From Flavobacterium cheongpyeongense (GTDB taxonomy: Bacteria > Bacteroidota > Bacteroidia > Flavobacteriales > Flavobacteriaceae), in contig NZ_QJHK01000011.1 of assembly GCF_003202435.1 (NCBI RefSeq), positions 62,001 through 126,000 on the forward strand: 64,000 bases of DNA, read 5' to 3'. The notes below the pieces were generated by a model. That model ran no database searches. It had not been told where the DNA came from and worked only from the letters and a program-made list of their open reading frames with translations. The position numbers and the translations under genes are program-made. This document shows positions 9,644-18,713 of this stretch, piece after piece (positions within the stretch are counted from its first letter, which is position 1; each line of letters opens with the position of its first letter).

Positions 9644-10413
9644 TATTTTTTTACTTTAAATGGATATTTTAATCCTTTGTATTCGTCTATATCGGCTTTA
9701 AGTGAACCTACTGCCAAATCGGCTTTAATTCTAACAGGAACTTTATTATTATCATCTGTTATCCAAAGCGTTACACTCTCTTTTTCTTTAAAAACACGGC
9801 CTGTTTGTACCAAAGGCTTAAAAACCATACAGGAAACGGTGCCAAATTTAGTTGTAATATCCTGACGACCTATATATTTTAACTTAAATTTTGTGATCTC
9901 CTCATCAAAAAACATATCGATTGTAATGGATTCACCCGATTTTAATTTATCGATGTCCGGATGATTACGCAAATAATAAAAAGCCGAAATAATGTCCTGT
10001 GCCTGATCAGTAACAATAATTGTTTTTTCAGTTTTACGTTTATAATCCTTTACCAAAACCCGATTTTGTGACTGAATAAAAAAACCCTCCTGATTTTTTG
10101 TATAGCCACCTTCATTTATTTTTCGGATGTAGCGATAAGGATCACCGCTAACTTTATCAAAATAGCTTTCGTATAAGTCTTCTACCTTAAAGAAAAATTT
10201 AGACATGCCGGTTGTGTAACCTTTACCTACTGCATGAAATACTTTTTTATTATTTATAACAGCCTCCTTAACTTCTAAAGTAGCATAACCTGCATTTACA
10301 ATTCCGTAATGAATCCTGAATTTGAAATATTCCCCCACATCAAAAGCATCTTCTTTATAGGTATCAAAACTTAATGTGGAGAGCATTAAGATGAATAGAG
10401 CTAGTTTTTTCAT
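9643..10413 (-). CDS. DUF3108 domain exported protein
   Basis: 256 residues with an N-terminal signal (MKKLALFILMLSTLSF). The body matches the DUF3108 pattern: FDVGEYFKFRIHYGIVNAGYATLEV, then KVEDLYESYFD, DQAQDIISAFYYLRN and WITDDNNKVPVRIKA. These are periplasmic, lipocalin-like beta-barrel proteins of unknown function. It is the first gene of a close-set run with tdo and the M23 lipoprotein. Pairing with an M23 peptidase suggests an envelope role, and tdo may simply share the transcript. Confidence 0.85.
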   Translation of the reverse strand: MKKLALFILMLSTLSFDTYKEDAFDVGEYFKFRIHYGIVNAGYATLEVKEAVINNKKVFHAVGKGYTTGMSKFFFKVEDLYESYFDKVSGDPYRYIRKINEGGYTKNQEGFFIQSQNRVLVKDYKRKTEKTIIVTDQAQDIISAFYYLRNHPDIDKLKSGESITIDMFFDEEITKFKLKYIGRQDITTKFGTVSCMVFKPLVQTGRVFKEKESVTLWITDDNNKVPVRIKADLAVGSLKADIDEYKGLKYPFKVKK

Positions 10414-10459
10414 AATAAGATATTTGACCGTTTAGCAGTAACAAAGGCAAATTTTATTC

Positions 10460-10489
10460 CAAATATACCAAAACAAAAAAACTCAGTCA
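10460..10489 (-). promoter_or_regulatory. Candidate promoter of the DUF3108-tdo run
   Basis: On the minus strand TATATTTG (10467-10460) lies 19 bases after a TTG (10489-10487), the spacing expected of a Bacteroidetes promoter. The -33 part overlaps the terminator hairpin at 10477-10507, so transcription of the two may interfere. Confidence 0.4.
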
Positions 10490-10507
10490 ACGAATGACTG
10501 AGTTTTT
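10477..10507. terminator. Strong intrinsic terminator (3' end of the candidate small RNA)
   Basis: The perfect stem ACTCAGTCA / TGACTGAGT has a five-base loop with A5+ before and T5+ after, so it works on either strand. On the minus strand it would end the transcript that starts near 10586. Confidence 0.8.
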
Positions 10508-10586
10508 ATGCTATTAACTAACCAAAAAACTATAAATTATGAAAATTTATATCAATCAGGAAGGAAACCACCCCTTCCTGATTTGC
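10477..10586 (-). ncRNA. Candidate small RNA with three hairpins (about 110 nt)
   Basis: Reading the minus strand, a textbook TATCTTTG box (10599-10592) precedes three consecutive inverted repeats. They are an 11-pair stem AATCAGGAAGG/CCTTCCTGATT (10554-10583), an AT stem TATAAATT/AATTTATA (10531-10551), and the strong terminator at 10477-10507. No convincing ORF lies on that strand. The segment fills the gap between hppD and the DUF3108 gene and has its own start and stop signals, so it reads as a free-standing RNA. An alternative is an attenuated leader of the DUF3108-tdo genes. Not matched to any known RNA family by me. Confidence 0.45.
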
Positions 10587-10591
10587 GAGTG

Positions 10592-10599
10592 CAAAGATA
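10592..10599 (-). promoter_or_regulatory. -7 box TATCTTTG of the candidate small RNA
   Basis: Exact TAnnTTTG match followed by GCA, the most common flavobacterial form. No well-spaced TTG is seen upstream, only a TTT 19 bases away. Confidence 0.5.
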
Positions 10600-10707
10600 G
10601 ACACAAAGATTAGATAATAAACAGCAAAATACTAGTTTAACAAAACATTTGCATAAAAACGATTAATTTATAGTGGTTTTTTTTACAATATCTAAAAATT
10701 TTGAGTT

Positions 10708-11868
10708 TTACAATGTCCCTCTCAATTCCTGCTCTCTTTCTATTGATTCAAAAAGGGCTTTAAAGTTACCTGCACCAAATCCTTTTGCCCCCATTCGTTG
10801 TATAATTTCGAAGAAAAGTGTTGGTCTGTCCTGAACAGGCTTTGTAAATATCTGTAATAAATACCCGTCTTCGTCTGCATCGACCATAATGGCTAATTTT
10901 TCAATTTCGCTTAAATCTTCTTTCATCATTTCCATATGAACACCCAGTCTTTCCGGAATCGCTTCGTAATAAGTATGCGGAGGAGCAGATAAAAATTCTA
11001 CACCGCGGGCTTTCAACTGTGATACCGTTTTAATTATATCATCTGTCGCAATGGCGATATGCTGAATTCCGGGTCCGCCATAAAAGTCCAAATATTCTTC
11101 AATCTGAGATTTTTTCTTTCCTTCAGCCGGTTCATTAATCGGGAATTTAATCCTACCGTTTCCGTTGGACATTACTTTACTCATCAAAGCTGAATATTCG
11201 GTATTGATTTGTTTGTCATCAAATGATAAAAAATTTACGAATCCCATAACATCTTCGTAAAATTTCACCCAGGTATTCATTTCGTTCCAACCCACATTTC
11301 CAACCATATGATCAATATATTTTAATCCGGTCGTTTCCGGATTGTAATCTGATTTCCATTCTTTATAACCAGGCAGAAAGACTCCATTATAGTTTTTTCT
11401 TTCTACAAAAATATGAACCGTTTCTCCATAAGTGTAAATTCCGGAACGGACTACTTCTCCAAACTCATCGCTTTCTACCGTTGGTTCCATAAACGAACGG
11501 GCACCACGTTTCATGGTTTCTTCATAAGCGCTTCTGGAATCTTCAACCCAAAGTGCTGCAACTTTTACACCATCTCCATGTTTTTTCAGGTGTTCATTTA
11601 TTGGAGAATCCTGTGTTAATGGCGTTGTCAGAACAATCCTGATTTTGTCCTGCTTTAAAACATAAGATGCCTTGTCTTTTACTCCGGTTTCTAACCCGGC
11701 ATAGGCCAATGACTGATATCCGAAAGCTGTTTTGTAATAATGTGCTGATTGTTTTGCGTTTCCTACGTAGAATTCTACATAATCTGTTCCTAATAACGGA
11801 AGAAAATCCTGTGCTCCTTCAAATATTTTTTCTAATCCGTATTCTACTGATTTTACTTCTTTTGACAT
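10708..11868 (-). CDS. hppD: 4-hydroxyphenylpyruvate dioxygenase
   Basis: 386 residues. A non-haem Fe(II) enzyme turning 4-hydroxyphenylpyruvate into homogentisate in tyrosine catabolism. Two vicinal-oxygen-chelate halves are visible. The C-terminal active half carries the iron ligands: His in YIDHMVGNV, His in GPGIQHIAIATDD and Glu in LFFEIIQRMG. The hallmark tail TKPVQDRPTLFFE continues into GFGAGNFKALFESIE. The product is the substrate of hmgA, the next gene upstream on the same strand, about 190 bases away across a repeat element, so the two may be separate transcripts. Confidence 0.97.
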   Translation of the reverse strand: MSKEVKSVEYGLEKIFEGAQDFLPLLGTDYVEFYVGNAKQSAHYYKTAFGYQSLAYAGLETGVKDKASYVLKQDKIRIVLTTPLTQDSPINEHLKKHGDGVKVAALWVEDSRSAYEETMKRGARSFMEPTVESDEFGEVVRSGIYTYGETVHIFVERKNYNGVFLPGYKEWKSDYNPETTGLKYIDHMVGNVGWNEMNTWVKFYEDVMGFVNFLSFDDKQINTEYSALMSKVMSNGNGRIKFPINEPAEGKKKSQIEEYLDFYGGPGIQHIAIATDDIIKTVSQLKARGVEFLSAPPHTYYEAIPERLGVHMEMMKEDLSEIEKLAIMVDADEDGYLLQIFTKPVQDRPTLFFEIIQRMGAKGFGAGNFKALFESIEREQELRGTL

Positions 11869-11931
11869 AATGTTTATTTGTTTAATCGGTTATGTGATGA
11901 ACCGAAATGTTGTTTTGAGTTTTTGATTTTT

Positions 11932-12060
11932 TAGCCCTGATAGAAGTGGAAATCCTTTTTTATTGCTTTTTCTGCAATAAAAAAGATTGCAGCGAATAGC
12001 AGGAAATAGCTCCTAAAACTTTATGTTATTTTGCAAATGAGATTGCTTCGCTCCTCGCAG
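11932..12060. repeat. REP-like palindromic element followed by a second repeat fragment
   Basis: GCCCTGATAGAAGTGGAAAT opens the element. Then comes an imperfect hairpin (AATCC-TTTTTTATTG paired with CAATAAAAAA-GATT) and the end GCAGCGAATAGCAGG. A second unit, GAGATTGCTTCGCTCCTCGC, reaches the hmgA stop codon. I recall both as multi-copy intergenic sequences in flavobacteria. A degenerate relative may lie at 15600-15790. No protein is encoded. Confidence 0.6.
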
Positions 12061-12063
12061 TGA

Positions 12064-13221
12064 CTACTCGGTCCAGGACTTATAATACTGTCCATCATCC
12101 AGCCCCATTGCTTCTTCTGTTACCATAAGCGGCCTGAAGGTATCAACCATAACGGCTAATTCCTGAGTTTCTTTGTGACCAATACTACGCTCCATAGCAC
12201 CAGGTGCAGGACCATGCGGAATTCCTTTTGGGTGTAAAGTGATATGTCCCTGCTTGATATTGTTTCGGCTCATAAAATCACCATCAACATAGTACAGAAC
12301 TTCATCGCTGTCTATATTACTGTGATTGTAGGGTGCCGGAATTGCTTTTGGGTGATAATCGTAAAGTCTTGGGCAGAATGAACAAACAACAAAAGTTGCC
12401 GTTTCGAAAGTTTGATGTACCGGAGGCGGTTGATGTACGCGCCCGGTTATAGGTTCAAAATTATGAATGGAGAATCCGTACGGAAAATTGTAGCCGTCCC
12501 AACCCACAACATCAAAAGGATGTGTGGCGTAAACGACTTCGTGTATCATTCCTTCTTTTTTGATTTTAATTAAAAAATCGCCTTTTTCATCATGCGTTTC
12601 CAATTCGTTTGGCAGAATAAAATCACGTTCGCAAAATGGCGAATGTTCTAAATGCTGGCCCGATTGGTTTTTATAGCGTTTTGGTGTATAAAAAGGAGAA
12701 TACGATTCTACGTAAAATAGTCTGTTTTCTGTAGTCTCAAATTCAATTTGGTAAATTATGCCTCTTGGAATGATAAGATAATCGCCATATTCGAAAGGAA
12801 TATTTCCTAACATGGTTCTTAATTTTCCTTTTCCTTTGTGGATGAACAGCATTTCGTCAGCATCTGCATTTTTGTAAAAATAATTACGAAGCGATTCTTT
12901 TGGAGCTGCCAATCCAATAATACAGTCTTTATTGACCAGCATGGGTTTACGGCTATCTAAAAAGTCTGTTTCAGGTTTTAATTCAAAACCTTTAAAAAGT
13001 AATGATTTTATATTTTTTCCGATTGCAATTTTGGGTTCAACGGAATATGACTTTAAAATTTCTTTGACCTGAGTGGGTCTGTGAACATGATATGACAATG
13101 ATGAATGTCCGTGAAAACCTTCGGTACCAAACAATTGTTCGTAATAAAAACCTCCCTCAGGTTTTTCGAACTGGGTGTGTCGTTTTTGCGGAAAGTTTCC
13201 GAGTTTGTGATATAATGGCAT
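12064..13221 (-). CDS. hmgA: Homogentisate 1,2-dioxygenase
   Basis: 385 residues. A cupin-fold Fe(II) dioxygenase that opens the homogentisate ring to maleylacetoacetate. The start MPLYHKLGNFPQKRHTQFEK and the active-site regions PAPYNHSNIDSDEVLYYVDG (His and Glu ligands) and HPKGIPHGPAPGAMERSIG (His) are typical of the Bacteroidetes form. It is shorter than the ~440-residue proteobacterial enzyme but complete. It works directly after hppD. The last step of the route (fumarylacetoacetase) is not in this window. Confidence 0.94.
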   Translation of the reverse strand: MPLYHKLGNFPQKRHTQFEKPEGGFYYEQLFGTEGFHGHSSLSYHVHRPTQVKEILKSYSVEPKIAIGKNIKSLLFKGFELKPETDFLDSRKPMLVNKDCIIGLAAPKESLRNYFYKNADADEMLFIHKGKGKLRTMLGNIPFEYGDYLIIPRGIIYQIEFETTENRLFYVESYSPFYTPKRYKNQSGQHLEHSPFCERDFILPNELETHDEKGDFLIKIKKEGMIHEVVYATHPFDVVGWDGYNFPYGFSIHNFEPITGRVHQPPPVHQTFETATFVVCSFCPRLYDYHPKAIPAPYNHSNIDSDEVLYYVDGDFMSRNNIKQGHITLHPKGIPHGPAPGAMERSIGHKETQELAVMVDTFRPLMVTEEAMGLDDGQYYKSWTE

Positions 13222-13434
13222 GGCTTTTCAATTAGATAATTTGTAAATTAGATAATTCGAAAATGTGAATTGTGTGAACAGATAATCAGCTCATTTCTAA
13301 GAATGACTAACCATCTCAATTCAGCCGTTTACTCAGGATTTCTCTTGATAAGGAATTGAAGATACTCTAATAAACCTGTCCATTTTGTTTTCATTACAAC
13401 AAATATCGTACTTTTTATCGAGTTAAATTACAAA

Positions 13435-15786
13435 TTAAAATGAAAATCCTATATTAAACCAAGTATATCCTTTAGGGTTTTCAGGAGACCATGAATATTT
13501 TACTTCAATGGGACCAATGATAGTCTCTAAACCATATCCTACTGCATAACCGGAATATTTGGGCATATCGACCCAGTCTACAGTGCTAAAAAGATCATCA
13601 CCAAGATTCGCATAATTGGCAGAAAAATTAAGGTGGTTTTTTCCAAATATCTCATAATCTAAAGTTATGGCGGCCTTTATATAACTATCGCCTGCAATGC
13701 TCAGAAAATCATAACCATAAAAATATTTGAAGTTATTTACTTTATTATAACCATATCCTCCCAAAATATAATTAAAAAAGGATACACTATCATTACCAAA
13801 AGTAAATCCCGCATCTGATTCAAATTTTATGGTTGCTTTATTAAAAACTGTTCTGGCAATTCCAATTTCAGCCTTTGCAGTAGAAAAAGGATTAAACTGT
13901 CCTGTATAATTAGAAGATGCCAGATAAGTCTGAACATCTCCAGAGAAATACCAGCCTGTTTTTGGAAAACTTTTTTTATCAAAAGAATCGTATTTTAAAT
14001 ATCCGAAAAGACTGAAATAATTACTTTGATCAATTGTTGCATTCTGTTCGAGTGTTGGGGATTTTATTTTTAAAAATTTATATTCCAGACCACCGCCCAT
14101 TAGGAATTTTTGGACAAAAATAGTTTGAAAATAGGCTTGATTTGAAATGTCAAGAAAATCAACATTAATCAAGTTTTCCTGATTCCCTATAATCTGGCTA
14201 CTGATACTCTCTGTGACATTTCGGTTAAACTGATTGAGCCTGGAATTAAACCCAAAGCTAATATTAAACCCGTTTTCTACATAATAGTTAAAATCATATC
14301 TGAAATTATCTCCAAGAATAATATCCAGGGAAGTATTATCATTTTTGAGAAATGTTCTTCTGTGGGTTATGTTTAACAAGACAGCACTTTTGTAAAGTCC
14401 GTCATAATGCAGTCCTAATTTCAAATAAGTGTGCGTTGGATTTTCTTTCAGGACAAGATTCAAATCATCTTGATTGCCGTTTGGTTCTAGTGAATAAGAG
14501 ATCGCACTAAAATTATGTGTGGCATCTATGTTGTTTATTCCTACGCGAAGATCTTCATAGGTTATGGTACTGCCGGACTTAAAACGAAGCTTGCTTGTAA
14601 TATATTCTCTCGTATAGTCTTTCAGTTTACTACTGTTTATCTTTTTTATTTTAAGTGTATCGGAGGCTATTTTTAATTTAGGTTTTTTATAAAGATTTTG
14701 CTGATCTGCCAAAGCTTTAATTTTTTCGTAAACTTCAAATGTGGCATCTTCTCCTCTTTTGATAATTTCTCCTCCTCTATCAAATGAAATAACGCCAAAA
14801 TCACGAATGTCCGGTTTTATGTAAATATCCGTATTCTGTCTTTTGGCCCTCATCTTTTCGATAGACTGAAGATTTGTAATCTGCACCAGGATCCTTGTAG
14901 CATCCTTAAGTCCTTTTCTGTTCTGCAAATCATCCTGAACATCGACTCCTATAATAAGATCAGCTCCTAAATTTCGAACCTCCTTAATAGGGTAGTTGTT
15001 CACAACACCTCCGTCAACCAATAATTTGCCGTCTACTTCAACTGGAGAAAATAATGACGGAAAAGAAGCACTCGCAATCATTGCCTGAGCCAGATTGCCT
15101 TTATTGAGCAAAACCTCTTCACCCGTTTCGATATTAGTTCCAATACATAAAAAGGGGATTGGCAGCTGATTGAAATCGCGAACATGACGTACATTTCTGG
15201 TCAGGCTGCTTAATAAATTGTAATTGTACATCCCTTTTGAAAGTGCTTCGGGGATTCCGACTTTCATATTGCTAAAAGGAAGCACAATAGCATATAATTC
15301 ATCGTTTCGCTTCCCATAGAAATTTTTGGAACCTCTTGGGATGTAGTCATTAATTAATTCATCAAAATTGGTTTTTTTGAATATAGAATCAATTTGTGCT
15401 GCATTATATCCTGTTGCATAAAGCCCTCCGATTATGGCACCCATGCTCGTACCACCTATATAATCTACTTTGACTCCTGCTTCTTCTAAAACTTTTAAAA
15501 CACCAATATGGGCAAATCCTTTGGCACCTCCTCCACTTAGGACCAAACCAATTTTGGGTCTTTTGATACTATCGTTTTTATTTTCTTGTGAAAACAGGTT
15601 TTGCGGAGCAAGGACTAAAAGAATGAAAAACACTAATGCCTCGCCCCAGATGGAAATGGAAAACTGCGAGAGACGAAAAGGTATTTTTTCCTGTAAAAAA
15701 AGAGCGACCAAAGAAGCTCCTTTTTTTGCAGAAGAAAAAAAGCTTTTTGACCGAGTATTTGAAATGTACAGCTGGATTAGGCGCAT
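13435..15786 (-). CDS. Patatin-like phospholipase fused to POTRA/outer-membrane beta-barrel (PlpD-type)
   Basis: About 783 residues from the ATG at 15786. The patatin domain shows the oxyanion loop GGGAKGFAHIG, the nucleophile elbow GTSMG (Ser) and the catalytic Asp in LLVDGGVVNNYP. A POTRA-like stretch (~residues 375-450) and a C-terminal Omp85-family barrel ending in YTWFNIGFSF follow. This layout is that of type Vd (PlpD-like) outer-membrane phospholipases. The first ~50 residues look foreign: they are coded by a terminator-like hairpin and repeat-like DNA before the hydrophobic signal FFILLVLAPQNLFSQ. The true start may be the GTG at 15633. Substrate unknown, probably phospholipid. Confidence 0.85.
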   Translation of the reverse strand: MRLIQLYISNTRSKSFFSSAKKGASLVALFLQEKIPFRLSQFSISIWGEALVFFILLVLAPQNLFSQENKNDSIKRPKIGLVLSGGGAKGFAHIGVLKVLEEAGVKVDYIGGTSMGAIIGGLYATGYNAAQIDSIFKKTNFDELINDYIPRGSKNFYGKRNDELYAIVLPFSNMKVGIPEALSKGMYNYNLLSSLTRNVRHVRDFNQLPIPFLCIGTNIETGEEVLLNKGNLAQAMIASASFPSLFSPVEVDGKLLVDGGVVNNYPIKEVRNLGADLIIGVDVQDDLQNRKGLKDATRILVQITNLQSIEKMRAKRQNTDIYIKPDIRDFGVISFDRGGEIIKRGEDATFEVYEKIKALADQQNLYKKPKLKIASDTLKIKKINSSKLKDYTREYITSKLRFKSGSTITYEDLRVGINNIDATHNFSAISYSLEPNGNQDDLNLVLKENPTHTYLKLGLHYDGLYKSAVLLNITHRRTFLKNDNTSLDIILGDNFRYDFNYYVENGFNISFGFNSRLNQFNRNVTESISSQIIGNQENLINVDFLDISNQAYFQTIFVQKFLMGGGLEYKFLKIKSPTLEQNATIDQSNYFSLFGYLKYDSFDKKSFPKTGWYFSGDVQTYLASSNYTGQFNPFSTAKAEIGIARTVFNKATIKFESDAGFTFGNDSVSFFNYILGGYGYNKVNNFKYFYGYDFLSIAGDSYIKAAITLDYEIFGKNHLNFSANYANLGDDLFSTVDWVDMPKYSGYAVGYGLETIIGPIEVKYSWSPENPKGYTWFNIGFSF
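15691..15731. terminator. Terminator-like hairpin just downstream of uvrC, inside the annotated patatin N-terminus
   Basis: CTGTAAAAAAAGAGC pairs with GCTCCTTTTTTTGCAG (one bulge, one mismatch) around a ten-base loop. It lies 66 bases past the uvrC stop on the minus strand. Its presence inside an open frame suggests that patatin translation begins downstream of it. Confidence 0.5.
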
Positions 15787-15796
15787 AAGAAAAGTA

Positions 15797-17590
15797 CTAA
15801 TTGATTTTGTAAAAGTCGACAATTTTTTTGGCTTTTGATGCCCCCACAACATCAGAAATTTCTTTTTCTGTAGCTAGTTTCAATCTTTTAACACTCTTAA
15901 AATGTTGTATTAACGTAAGCATTGTTTTTTCGCCAATGCCCGGAATATTCTCTACAGACGAATTGAGGGCTGCTTTGCTGCGCTTGTCGCGGTGAAAAGT
16001 GATTCCGAAACGGTGTGCTTCGTTTCGTAATTGCTGAATAACCTTTAATGTTTCGGACTTTTTATCCAGATATAACGGAATCGAATCTCCGGGATAAAAC
16101 AGTTCTTCAAGGCGTTTCGCAATTCCGATTATGGCAATTTTACCCCGCAATCCCAATTCATCAATACTTTTTAGGGCGGCGGATAATTGCCCTTTCCCAC
16201 CATCAATAATAATCAGCTGCGGAAGGGGTTCGTTTTCATCGAGCAATCGTTTATAACGACGATATACAATTTCAGTCATTGACGCAAAATCATCAGGTCC
16301 CACAACGGTTTTTACGTTAAAATGGCGGTAATCTTTCTTGCTTGGTTTGCCGTCTTTAAAAACTACACAGGCTGCTACTGGATTTGTTCCCTGAATATTG
16401 GAGTTATCAAAACATTCGATATGTCTTGGCTCAGTTGGCAAACGCAGGTCTTTTTGCATTTGCGCCATGATCCGGTTTACGTGCCTGTCGGGATCTACAA
16501 TCTGTAATTGTTTGAGCTGTTCTATTCGGTAAAATTTAGCATTTCGAATCGACAAATCCAGAATTTGCTTTTTGTCTCCAAGCTGTGGAATGGTTATTTT
16601 AATGTTTTCACCTAAATCCAATTCAAATGGAACAATAATTTCTTTTGATAATAACTGAAAACGTTCCCGAAGCTCAATTATAGCTAATTCTAATAATTCT
16701 TCATCACTTTCATCTAGCTTTTTCTTAATCTCTAAAGTATGTGAACGAATAATGGATCCGTGCGATATTTGGAGAAAATTGACATAGGCGGCACTTTCGT
16801 CAGACACAATCGAAAAGACATCAATATTGGTAATCTTAGGATTCACAATGGTTGATCTTGATTGATAATTTTCGAGAACTTCTATTTTTTCTTTGATTTT
16901 TTGTGCTTCTTCAAAACGTAAATCCTGTGCATATTGACTCATTAAACGTTTAAAATCTTTCATGCTTTCCTTGAAATTTCCCTTTAGGATTTCGCGGATT
17001 GCATCAACTTGTCGCTGGTAATCTTCTAATGACTCTATTCCTTCGCATGGCCCTTTGCAATTACCGATGTGATATTCCAGACAGACTTTAAACTTACCTG
17101 AATTAATATTGGATTGACTTAAATCATAATTGCAAGTCCTCAACGGGTACAATTCCTTGATTAAATCCAAAATCGTATTTACCATTTTGAAATTAGTATA
17201 TGGGCCAAAATATTCAGAGCCGTCTTTTATCATTCTTCTGGTCAGGAATATTCTGGAGAAAGGTTCTTTTTTGATGCAGATCCAGGGATAACTTTTATCA
17301 TCACGAAGCAGCACATTATAACGAGGCTGCAGGCTTTTGATTAAATTATTTTCTAATAAAAGTGCATCGGTTTCCGTAGGAACAACAATATGTTTGATGG
17401 TTACGATTTTTCGAACCAATACATTTGTTTTTCTGGTGTCGTGAATTTTATTGAAATAAGAAGAAACTCTTTTTTTTAAATTTTTGGCTTTTCCAACATA
17501 CAATATCTTTCCCTCCTTATCATAATATTGATAGACTCCGGGATTGTCCGGCAGGGTTTGAATTTGAAGTTCTAAAGACGGTATTGGCAT
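15797..17590 (-). CDS. uvrC: UvrABC excision nuclease subunit C
   Basis: 597 residues. Makes both incisions in nucleotide-excision repair with UvrB. An N-terminal GIY-YIG nuclease domain spans residues ~14-95 (NPGVYQYYDKEG, ILYVGKAKNLKKR). A UvrB-interacting UVR motif is near 205-240 (LRFEEAQKIKEKIEVLENY). The RNase H-like nuclease domain includes RHIECFDNSNIQG and LIIIDGGKGQLSA. A helix-hairpin-helix pair lies at the C-terminus (IPGIGEKTMLTLIQHF). Complete and normal in length. It is divergent from the aspartoacylase-family gene. Confidence 0.97.
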   Translation of the reverse strand: MPIPSLELQIQTLPDNPGVYQYYDKEGKILYVGKAKNLKKRVSSYFNKIHDTRKTNVLVRKIVTIKHIVVPTETDALLLENNLIKSLQPRYNVLLRDDKSYPWICIKKEPFSRIFLTRRMIKDGSEYFGPYTNFKMVNTILDLIKELYPLRTCNYDLSQSNINSGKFKVCLEYHIGNCKGPCEGIESLEDYQRQVDAIREILKGNFKESMKDFKRLMSQYAQDLRFEEAQKIKEKIEVLENYQSRSTIVNPKITNIDVFSIVSDESAAYVNFLQISHGSIIRSHTLEIKKKLDESDEELLELAIIELRERFQLLSKEIIVPFELDLGENIKITIPQLGDKKQILDLSIRNAKFYRIEQLKQLQIVDPDRHVNRIMAQMQKDLRLPTEPRHIECFDNSNIQGTNPVAACVVFKDGKPSKKDYRHFNVKTVVGPDDFASMTEIVYRRYKRLLDENEPLPQLIIIDGGKGQLSAALKSIDELGLRGKIAIIGIAKRLEELFYPGDSIPLYLDKKSETLKVIQQLRNEAHRFGITFHRDKRSKAALNSSVENIPGIGEKTMLTLIQHFKSVKRLKLATEKEISDVVGASKAKKIVDFYKIN

Positions 17591-17732
17591 GCTGTTTTAT
17601 TTCTGGAGAATATTAAAATATCATTGTCAAAATAACATTCTGGTGTGTACTAGAAAGCTTAACGCTGAAATCTTTTCAAATTTACGAAATCAAAAGAATA
17701 ATTTCTATATTAGAGCCTGTTTAAAATTCGAC

Positions 17733-18713
17733 ATGAAAAACAATGCCCCTATGGTTCTTTTTGGCGAATCGATTTTGCCCGGAGAAAACAAAACGATCAA
17801 TGTAGAAATCGCCAGATTACACACTACAACTAAACTTAATATTCCGATTATTGTTCGGCGTTCCAAAATTGACGGGCCTGTAGTTTTATTTTCTGCCGGA
17901 ATTCACGGCGACGAAATAAATGGTGTTGAAATCGTACGCCAGATCATCAGTAAAAAAATCAACCGTCCTACACGGGGAACTATCATTTGTATTCCGATTA
18001 TTAATATTTACGGATTTGTCAATAAATCAAGGGAATTTCCTGACGGACGTGACCTGAACCGTGTTTTTCCGGGAAGCAAAAAAGGCTCTCTTGCCAGTCG
18101 GTTTGCTTTTCATATAACCAATCAGGTATTGCCGCTTATTGACTATGCGGTAGATTTTCATGCCGGTGGTGCCAGTCGGTTTAATGCTCCGCAAATTCGT
18201 ATTACCGAAAACAATCCTGAATTGAAGGTTCTGGCTGATGTTTTTGATGCCCCATTTACCCTGTATTCGAAGAACATTAATGGTTCTTTTAGAAATACTT
18301 CTGAAAAAGCCAGCGTTAAAATGTTACTCTTTGAAGGCGGAAAGTCATTAGACATCAATGATCCTGTTGCTAATGAAGGTATAAAAGGAGTGAAACGTTT
18401 GCTTCATTATCTCAATATGCTGGACCCAAAACACATTGTTGAAAAAGCCGACTTTCCTTCCATTTATATAAAAAATTCGGTTTGGTTACGGGCAAAGCAA
18501 TCCGGTTTGTTACACGATTACAATATGATTACCAAATTTGTAACCAAAGGAACTATTTTAGCAACTATTACGGATCCCTTTGGAAAATTTGAACAAAAAG
18601 TAAAAGCACCCCATGATGGTTTTGTTATCAATGCCAATCATTCGCCAATTGTTTATGAAGGCGATGCCATTTACCACATCTCTAAAAATATTGACGAAAA
18701 TGCCAACGAGTAA
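17733..18713 (+). CDS. Succinylglutamate desuccinylase/aspartoacylase family zinc hydrolase
   Basis: 326 residues from the ATG at 17733. The frame opens 48 codons earlier, inside the uvrC promoter region, but that part looks non-coding. The zinc site is visible: His and Glu of SAGIHGDEINGVE and His of AVDFHAGG. DGRDLNRVFPG is the typical Asn-Arg substrate loop. The C-terminal ~100 residues form the beta-barrel appendage (KAPHDGFVINANHSP). The family removes acyl groups from amino-acid amides; the substrate here is unknown. It overlaps the next gene by 14 bases, so they are probably one transcript. Confidence 0.88.
   Translation: MKNNAPMVLFGESILPGENKTINVEIARLHTTTKLNIPIIVRRSKIDGPVVLFSAGIHGDEINGVEIVRQIISKKINRPTRGTIICIPIINIYGFVNKSREFPDGRDLNRVFPGSKKGSLASRFAFHITNQVLPLIDYAVDFHAGGASRFNAPQIRITENNPELKVLADVFDAPFTLYSKNINGSFRNTSEKASVKMLLFEGGKSLDINDPVANEGIKGVKRLLHYLNMLDPKHIVEKADFPSIYIKNSVWLRAKQSGLLHDYNMITKFVTKGTILATITDPFGKFEQKVKAPHDGFVINANHSPIVYEGDAIYHISKNIDENANE

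Noticed and set aside
10539..10613. 24-codon ORF on the plus strand (MKIYINQEGNHPF...)
   Set aside because: It overlaps the candidate RNA stem on the opposite strand, has no promoter reading that way and lies after a terminator; likely chance.
13222..13434. Direct repeat ATTAGATAATT (13231, 13248) upstream of hmgA
   Set aside because: Simple AT-rich repetition with no further structure; no operator symmetry seen.
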